Of a stretch of DNA of 64,000 bases, positions 58,223-64,000 are shown one piece after another (position 1 is the stretch's first letter; each line of letters starts with the position of its first letter). Source of the DNA: Lepraria neglecta (taxonomy: Eukaryota > Ascomycota > Lecanoromycetes > Lecanorales > Stereocaulaceae). Under the pieces are notes generated by a model. That model saw nothing but the letters and a program-made list of their open reading frames with translations, was not told the origin of the DNA and did no database searches. The stretch covers positions 434,001 to 498,000 of the forward strand of contig CM065649.1 of assembly GCA_033220425.1 (NCBI GenBank), given 5' to 3'. A program made the translations under genes and the position numbers.

Positions 58223-59386
58223 ATGGATGCCACGACTCTCCACGGTTGGGTCCCTGAACCGGACGGTCGAGGGACCTGGTCCATTCTTTGGAGCTGTCTC
58301 GTAACCATTTTTATCTGCACCTGGTCTGCTTTGAATCTTAATGTCCCAAAGCCGCGACATAGCTGGTCATCTCTCATCGTCCGCAAAGTGATGTGGATGC
58401 TGGCGGCTGCGACGGCGCCGGAATATATACTCTGGACCTCGGCGAACGATTACTTTCGAGCTCGAAAGACATTACGGTATCTCACACTTAAGCAGAAACA
58501 GCAAGATTGGACCATGACCCACATGCTATTTGCTTTTGCTGGTGGCTTCTGGGTCCGTACACCGAACGGGCAGGAGTCAAAATGCCACCCCAAACAATTA
58601 CGAGATTTGATCATCAATGGTAGCATTGAGGGTCCCCCAATATTACAAGACGAATTGAAAAGTCGTGCTAAGGCGGATTGGACTGTTAAGCTGATTGCCA
58701 TACTTCAAATCCTTTGGTTTCTGGTCCAGATTCTTGCCCGAGCCACTCAACATTACCACATTACGAGCCTCGAAATACTGACAGTCGCTTTTGTCTTCTG
58801 CTCTATCTTTATCTATGCGTTCTCCTTCCGGAAACCACAAGATGTGGAATTCCCAGTCTTCATAGAAATACCTGACGCGTTGCACGACATTGCAGAGCAG
58901 AATCTGGCACGGGACTCAAATGAATCCGGCACAATGCTTCACAACGTGGCCCGCGCGCGTCCAGAACACTCAACCAAGAAAGAGGACTTCGATCCGGACA
59001 AAGCAGGTAAACTCCCTTTAAGAGCACTCGTACTCTTGGGCTGTGTGTTCGGAGCTATCCACTGTCTAGCCTGGAATTCGCCGTTTCCAACCTCTCAAGA
59101 AAGACTGGCCTGGCGCATATGCTCGGCGGCAACAGTAGCAATACCTGGCCTAGTCTTCCTTGCGCTGACGTTTTGGCGCCCCATCATCATCTGCATCTCG
59201 ATTTTCTGTAATGCAGGAAATTTCATCACGGGTAATTTTATTGTCATCTACCACTCAGTAGGACTTGCGTACATACTTGGGAGGATCACGCTCGTTATCT
59301 TGGCCTTCACAGGACTTCGAGAATTGCCGGCTGATGCCTTTCGGACTGTGGACTGGACCAAGTACTTCCCACATTTTGCTAATTGA
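58223..59386 (+). CDS. Fungal polytopic membrane protein, 387 aa
   Basis: One exon. The in-frame ATG at 58223 gives MDATTLHGWVPEPDGRGTW and then SILWSCLVTIFICTWSALNL, the usual start of a widespread ascomycete membrane-protein family of unknown function. About seven hydrophobic segments follow, including KVMWMLAAATAPEYILWTSA, WTVKLIAILQILWFLVQILA, LEILTVAFVFCSIFIYAFSF, LRALVLLGCVFGAIHCLAWN and IPGLVFLALTFWRPII. The conserved middle has LRDLIINGSIEGPPIL. Upstream, the frame is open and reads ILAGLVLAVTLISHVQA, which looks like a signal peptide but has no ATG; in relatives a cleaved leader is common, so the true start may have mutated (several TTG codons). Full length otherwise. It is the only gene after 52.2 kb that looks intact. 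Confidence 0.8.
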   Translation: MDATTLHGWVPEPDGRGTWSILWSCLVTIFICTWSALNLNVPKPRHSWSSLIVRKVMWMLAAATAPEYILWTSANDYFRARKTLRYLTLKQKQQDWTMTHMLFAFAGGFWVRTPNGQESKCHPKQLRDLIINGSIEGPPILQDELKSRAKADWTVKLIAILQILWFLVQILARATQHYHITSLEILTVAFVFCSIFIYAFSFRKPQDVEFPVFIEIPDALHDIAEQNLARDSNESGTMLHNVARARPEHSTKKEDFDPDKAGKLPLRALVLLGCVFGAIHCLAWNSPFPTSQERLAWRICSAATVAIPGLVFLALTFWRPIIICISIFCNAGNFITGNFIVIYHSVGLAYILGRITLVILAFTGLRELPADAFRTVDWTKYFPHFAN

Positions 59387-59765
59387 GGTCCATGATGGTC
59401 CCGATATCTTGATGGACGACTTGGACATATGGTGGCTACACGTAATGTGAATTAAACGCCTCGGGGGCGAACACAAACGGTGGACTATGGATCTTTTGGC
59501 TTTGAAAATACCTAAAGACACCTATTGTCAACTTCCCCCGCTTCGTCCGGCATGATAAACGTCGACACGAGCCCACAAATGACCTGCTCATGGTCTCAAT
59601 TATGACAGTTCCAATGCTCCGAAAATTCGGATGGTCTTTATGCAACGCAGCCTGTCGGTATTGAATATGGTATGCACAGGTGTTCATATACCTTTCTGAG
59701 GCCGCAGAATCCTGTCAAGCACTCATGTTCGAATTCACTTGGCGATTAGCCGCTTTTCAGATACA
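59387..59765. other. Spacer up to the DUF3435 breakpoint
   Basis: No gene; short frames only. The right edge coincides with the abrupt start of DUF3435 text. Confidence 0.5.
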
Positions 59766-61735
59766 GGGAGGTATACCGCCGTCGAACTAGCTCAACATAT
59801 CAACCATAATGATCCTCGTATCTACGGCCAAAGCTACGTGGCCAATACCTCGGCTGTCTGTGGGAAATCCGCTTTCTTGGACGAAACTGCCCAGCATGAC
59901 CACGTCGATTATTTCTAATCGTTTGCGAAATTCCGCGAAAAAGGCCTTCCCACTAAATTACCAGCCGAGAAGGAAGATGCCATCAGACGAGATCCACAAC
60001 TGCTGGAATTCGAATCCGAAGTCCGACAGCTCAAAAGACGACGAAGCCCTACGTGCGATATAAAAGCCGCCGAAAGCAAAGTTCGGGCGTATCGAGCCAG
60101 CCTGAGGAAGAAAAGACTACAGCAATACAAGTTGGAATGGATACGGGAGCGGAGGGATTGGAAAGTCAAGACTCGCGGCAAAGAGAGCCCCGATGACGAG
60201 AAAAGGACAGACCTTCTCGATATTCTGTCACGAGTGATGCCCGAACGCGGTCGCCTCGCAAAGATGATGATTTCAGATCGCGTCGTAATGGAAGAAGAGC
60301 GAAAAGAAGCCATCCAAGACCTGTGCTCTCTGGCGTCACGGGACTGCACTGTCTTATACCGGCCTGGTGAGCAGCCTACTCAAGGTCTCTGCCCAGTGAA
60401 GGCATGCGGTCTGTCCATGATCAGGTACCCATCTTTCCGACCCGATTGTTCTGCAGAAAACTAACGGCTACAGCTTACGCAAACCTCATCGAAGCACGCA
60501 TATCCACAACTGTCGCAAAAGAGAGCTAGCCAAGACCCTCAAGCGTTTGGAGTCCGAATTGAAGTACTGCTTCATATGCTTCGATTGGTTCGTCGAAGAG
60601 GAGTGGGCTCTACATTGTCGAGCACATCTTGAGTCGCTTACCTCCAAACGGTGCGCATCGATCACTTACTGCAACACGCTCTTCCGGCCTGCCTTTTGCC
60701 CTTTTTGTTTAGGCGATGATCGGCTTCCGGCGTCATCTCGATGGAATTCGTGGACCAGAGAAGCCAAATTGTGGAGTCATCTTAAATCGCACTTGGGAGC
60801 TTCAAGTTGGCCATTGAAGTGTCCTCACCCATTATGCAGCCTGCAGCTTCCAGACGAGACGTTATTTCTATTCCACCTAAGCGACGTGCACAGCTTACAG
60901 ATGAGCCCACACATGAGGAAATCCTGGCAACACGTGCGTGATCCAGAGCCCCTCATCAAGTGGACGTCTGACAACACGGGCCAGAAGCGGCAGAGGCAGG
61001 ATAGCGACGAGCAAGAGTTGCGACCTTCGAAGCAACGTCAAGTCCCTCCGACGATTGACTTGACGGTTGGGTCAACTTTGTGGCACTCGCATAATCGAAC
61101 ATCTCCAAACTGTGTCCCGACCGTAACCCCACACATGCTGTCCAAAGTCTCCTTCACCGATCTGTCTGCGGACGATGATCGAGAGAACGTACCACCGTTG
61201 ACTCATAGCGGGACGACATCGCCTCCCGAGAGCGATCCTTCATCCTTGACAGACAATTTGGTTTTCGGCCATAGTGTCCAACATCAATGCCTCCGTGACG
61301 AGCTTGAGTGGCTGGGTGGGTCGCCAGAAAAGCCGATGGACACATGCAAACTCCTTACGCAAGACAATGACACTGCCTTGTTCTCCCAGTACCTCCGCTT
61401 CCCGGTCTCCATCTCCATCATGTTCTTCCCTCACGGGCTCCGGCAAAGACGACGATCGAAGCGCATGCTCTCCCGCGACAACTCTCAGTGAGTCTGGGCC
61501 TGATGCGGGAAAAGCTCGTCTTCCAATAAGTTCCACCAACCATACTCTCGTCGAAATGCCCGATGCTTCTGCCGCAGCCAAGAAACCACGTATTATACTG
61601 CGACTACGCCCACCCGAACCGAGTTCGAAGCCCAAAATTAAATTGCGTTTGAGCCAATTGCAGCACAGTATACCTCACGAAACGAATTGCCAAGTCAATT
61701 CAGGTGCCAATGCTCGCAGAAAACGACGGATTTGA
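59766..61735 (+). pseudogene. DUF3435 protein, C-terminal half
   Basis: DUF3435 proteins are fungal tyrosine-recombinase-type proteins, a group that includes the captains of Starship elements; this subgroup ends in C2H2-like fingers. The text starts abruptly with GRYTAVELAQHINHNDPRIY and GQSYVANTSAVCG, a region following the HxxR box. It meets TAA at 59917 (CAA-to-TAA in VDYF*SF) and continues through REKGLPTKLPAEKEDAIRRD, KAAESKVRAYRASLRKKRLQ and EWIRERRDWKVKTRGKE to CTVLYRPGEQPTQGLCPVKA. A clean 51-base intron (60425-60475) leads to STHIHNCRKRELAKTL, then ELKYCFICFDWFVEEEWALH, CPFCLGDDRLP and CPHPLCSLQLPDE finger pairs. Near 61400 the frame slips to PSTSASRSPSPSCSSL and IILRLRPPEPSSKPKIKLRL, ending at 61735. 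Confidence 0.75.
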
Positions 61736-61922
61736 TATTGGTCATGGACGATATTCAATTCGTCTACTGCAGATCGAAAGCGAAAGCGGACCTGGAAGAT
61801 ACCGCGCAATGGGATTCAATAGTGGACTCTTGTTTCCAGCAAGCCTTGATATATCTATCACTAGGTGTAACAGTCTAAAGATCCTCGCTAAGAACGTAGT
61901 ATGACTTGAGATGTCCGCCGTC

Positions 61923-62600
61923 TTACGGTGAATCCTTCGCCATTTGTTCAGACATGTACTCCAACGTCTCTTCTTCATACCATTCATCTGCATTACAGTC
62001 TGACATCAGGTCAGCACCAGTAATGACAGAACAAAGATAAACCTACCTGCTTCTACAATGTTGCACTCTTTGTATCGTCTTGCGTTAGGATGGCTGCACG
62101 AGCTCTCTTAGACGGTCTCAATTTTGACTTCTGCAGAATCATTGCCGTTCTGAATCGTGTATTAACGCCGAATATCGTAAGTGCCATCGCTATCGATAGA
62201 GGTGGCTTCGTGCTCCAAACACCAATTGAGATGTCCCTCAAAAAAGCAATACTTGTCGATTTTCTTCGTGCAACCTTCCGCCGGACTGTCAAAAATAAGC
62301 ATCTCGATGACTGGGACCTTGACCATATATACCAATTCTTGCCATCAATGGAAGCCTCGATGCCGTCAACTGCTCGGTGCATCCTTTCCCTCCGAACTTG
62401 CTGTTCCTGGATCATCTTGTCTTTGATGTCCATGACGGGCAGCGGTGAGAATCCCAGCTTCGAGAGACGATACGACTGGGTAAGGCGGACAAGGTGGGCG
62501 AATGATAAGGGGGGGTCGCTTGATTTCATTGTGGATGAGTCATCGCACGCTTCTCGCCTTGAAATGTCACATGTAAGGCAAGGCTCGTCTTTTGGTAAAT
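61923..62600 (-). pseudogene. Unidentified decayed gene next to DUF3435
   Basis: The minus frame 62529-62053 is basic (IQEQQVRRERMHRAVDGIEA) and continues upstream to 62600. At its end a second frame (RRYKECNIVEA) splices at a good GTAGGT donor (62047) to DCNADEWYEEETLEYMSEQM, closing at the TAA 61923-61925. The join of the two frames needs a slip. I do not recognise it. The acidic end looks real. Confidence 0.3.
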
Positions 62601-63059
62601 GAATTCTGATATGCGCCTACTATAAAGTAGCCAATGAAAACCTTTACCGATCACCAGTGGGAATGCAAAGTCATATGCAAGCCGCGAAGCTGAACGCCGG
62701 CATCATTAGACCACGGATGGGCTTTCTGGAGAATAAATTGTCATCGAGACGGCTTATAGTTGGGTGTCAGTGAATGGAATGTATGGAGGGCAAATCCGAC
62801 AATGGCTCCTATTACATCTTCGAAGACACAGTAGGCCCCCGTTGATCCATGTAGCTGGGACTGGCAGTGCCAAGGGTCAATTGCCGGATCAATCCACATG
62901 ATAACGCTACGCTTCATCATAGGTTTAATCCCCCTTGACCGCCTATCTGCATCTTCATTGCCAGTGCATCTACAACCTCGCTTATGATCTTTCTGACCTC
63001 CCCCTTCTTTCGTCCTCCTTCAACTTAACTCTATCAAATCTACCTTAGAAAATCTCAGT
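62601..63059. other. Intergenic, dynamin promoter side
   Basis: No gene. CT-rich runs (CCCCCTTCTTTCGTCCTCC) lie just before the dynamin ATG, as in an original promoter. Confidence 0.45.
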
Positions 63060-63446
63060 ATGGTGTTGAAATCATTCCAGACAGATGCCCTAAACGGACT
63101 ATGTTCCGGGGATCAACTAGATCTGCTGGACTCCGTCGACTGCCTGCGTTCGCAAGGTATCAGTCATTATGTCTCATTGCCACAGATTATCGTATGCGGC
63201 GACTAGTCGTCGGGGAAAAGCTCCGTACTAGAGGTAATTTCTAGCGTATTATTTCCTATCAAAAGTAACCTAAGCACTCGATTTCTGACAGAATTAGTCC
63301 TCCGTAAGATATCGCAATCGGGTGTAATTGAGCAACAAGAAATGGACGGTGGAAAGAACAGGAGTATAATGCTCGCAGATATTAGACCGCAGCGAAAGCG
63401 TTTTCAAAGCCTGTACAAGTTATCATCACATCAGACAATCTTCTGA
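63060..63446 (+). pseudogene. Dynamin-family GTPase, N-terminal fragment with P-loop stop
   Basis: Dynamin-like GTPases remodel membranes. ATG 63060 gives MVLKSFQTDALNGLCSGDQL, SHYVSLPQIIVCGD, then TAG at 63204-63206 where Gln of the G1 motif (GDQSSGKSS) belongs, then SSGKSSVLEVISSVLFPIK and NLSTRFLTELVLRKIS. After RKIS the expected switch regions (DxPG, TKxD) are replaced by unrelated text ending at TGA 63444. The fragment is thus both nonsense-mutated (CAG-to-TAG) and truncated about 110 residues in, shortly before the DUF3435 breakpoint. No intron is needed in the fragment, although a GT..AG pair (63236-63290) could be mistaken for one. Confidence 0.7.
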
Positions 63447-63648
63447 GCTCTGACCCATGCGAAGTCCTATTCTCAAGCGTGCCCACCTCGCAGTGATACC
63501 AATGCGGTTGTCGGCTGGCTGCCGGTAACCCCAAGATCGGCCCTTGCTCCCAGTATCGAACACAACGACTCACAACGTACTTGAAGTATTCAAGATTTCT
63601 CATAGTCTATCGTTAGCAACATAGCGTTCTGTACGTTTTCCAACACCA

Positions 63649-64000
63649 CCTACCTTGAACCTTCTTAGCGAGGTAACGGCGTATAGCATGGACTGTTGCG
63701 TTTCCAAAGTATCCCGAGAGGTTGAGCACCGATTTGACGATACGATCAAAGGTTCTCTTTAGAAGCGGCTCATCGGTAACACCCTGTTGCATAGTAGCAT
63801 TACGTAGGATCGGTAGATCAATAACAGAATCTTGCCATCGAAGAAGAAGCTCGTCCTCGCCGTCAGGAATTTGCAGTTGCCAAAAATCATCGAGAGAATC
63901 GATACCCCAGATGGCCTTGTCTGCAACAGCTAAAGACAGTAAGAATTGGGTATCATTATAGAGCAATGTGCCGTGTTGACTGGTCGATGCGCCATATCTA
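63649..64000 (-). pseudogene. DUF3435 protein, middle part ending at the HxxR box
   Basis: Read from the right edge of the window on the minus strand: QHGTLLYNDTQFLLSLAVAD, DDFWQLQIPDGEDELLLRWQ, DSVIDLPILRNATMQQGVTD, EPLLKRTFDRIVKSVLNLSG and ATVHAIRRYLAKKV. HAIRR matches the His-x-x-Arg box of tyrosine recombinases. DUF3435 text stops at KKVQGR (about 63649), exactly where the plus-strand piece at 59766 begins (GRYTAVE). The N-terminal domain lies beyond the window. What follows on the minus strand (63382-63603) is unrelated. Confidence 0.7.

Noticed and set aside
63236-63290. GTAATT...GACAG as a dynamin intron
   Set aside because: The stretch translates in frame to the family text VISSVLFPIK and NLSTRFLT, so it is coding.
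1-64000. CRISPR array, bacterial operon or riboswitch
   Set aside because: No regular direct-repeat/spacer array, no ribosome-binding pattern; introns show a eukaryotic genome.

Overview
The window is nuclear DNA of a filamentous ascomycete (Pezizomycotina, most likely a Dothideomycete). Genes carry short introns (44-132 bases) with GT..AG ends and CTRAC-like branch points. They include fungal or fungal-specific families such as ATG13, a large NOT4, and DUF6604, DUF7924 and DUF3435 proteins. All assignments come from reading the sequence and recalling families; no search was run.

Layout. 1-9.9 kb is accessory: a decayed Ctr copper-transporter relic, a small unknown gene, an intact five-exon fungal kinase, a 2.6 kb Mutator-like (MULE) transposon with perfect 116 bp terminal inverted repeats, a polytopic membrane protein and a frameshifted gene of the LPxEIRNxIY family. 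10.5-17.1 kb is core: mitochondrial complex I 30 kDa subunit (NDUFS3 type) diverging from NOT4, the ubiquitin ligase of CCR4-NOT. NOT4 shows reading-frame breaks. 17.6-22.5 kb holds three more LPxEIRNxIY members (two broken, one intact) around a broken secreted-protein gene. 22.7-30.9 kb has a small hydrophilic protein, a broken CorA-like gene, a DUF6604 gene and a ZIP zinc transporter.

31.3-34.4 kb is a kelch membrane-protein gene whose 3' end stops at a MULE-derived element. 36-41 kb has a DUF7924 protein, a secreted-protein gene with one nonsense codon, and a KpsF/GutQ-like SIS isomerase. 42-50.8 kb is core again: ATG13 and a 1602-residue ankyrin-RCC1-BTB protein. 51.4-64 kb is mostly relics: a piggyBac-like transposase end, a metalloprotease-like fragment, one intact membrane protein, a dynamin fragment with a stop in its P-loop, and a DUF3435 tyrosine-recombinase-type gene present as two halves on opposite strands.

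Three themes stand out. First, the relics share nonsense codons of the CAG/CAA to TAG/TAA type, as repeat-induced point mutation (RIP) would produce. Second, the two DUF3435 halves meet at the same residue and would be rejoined by undoing one ~3.9 kb inversion. Third, conserved housekeeping blocks alternate sharply with gene-decay blocks, as in compartmentalised fungal genomes.
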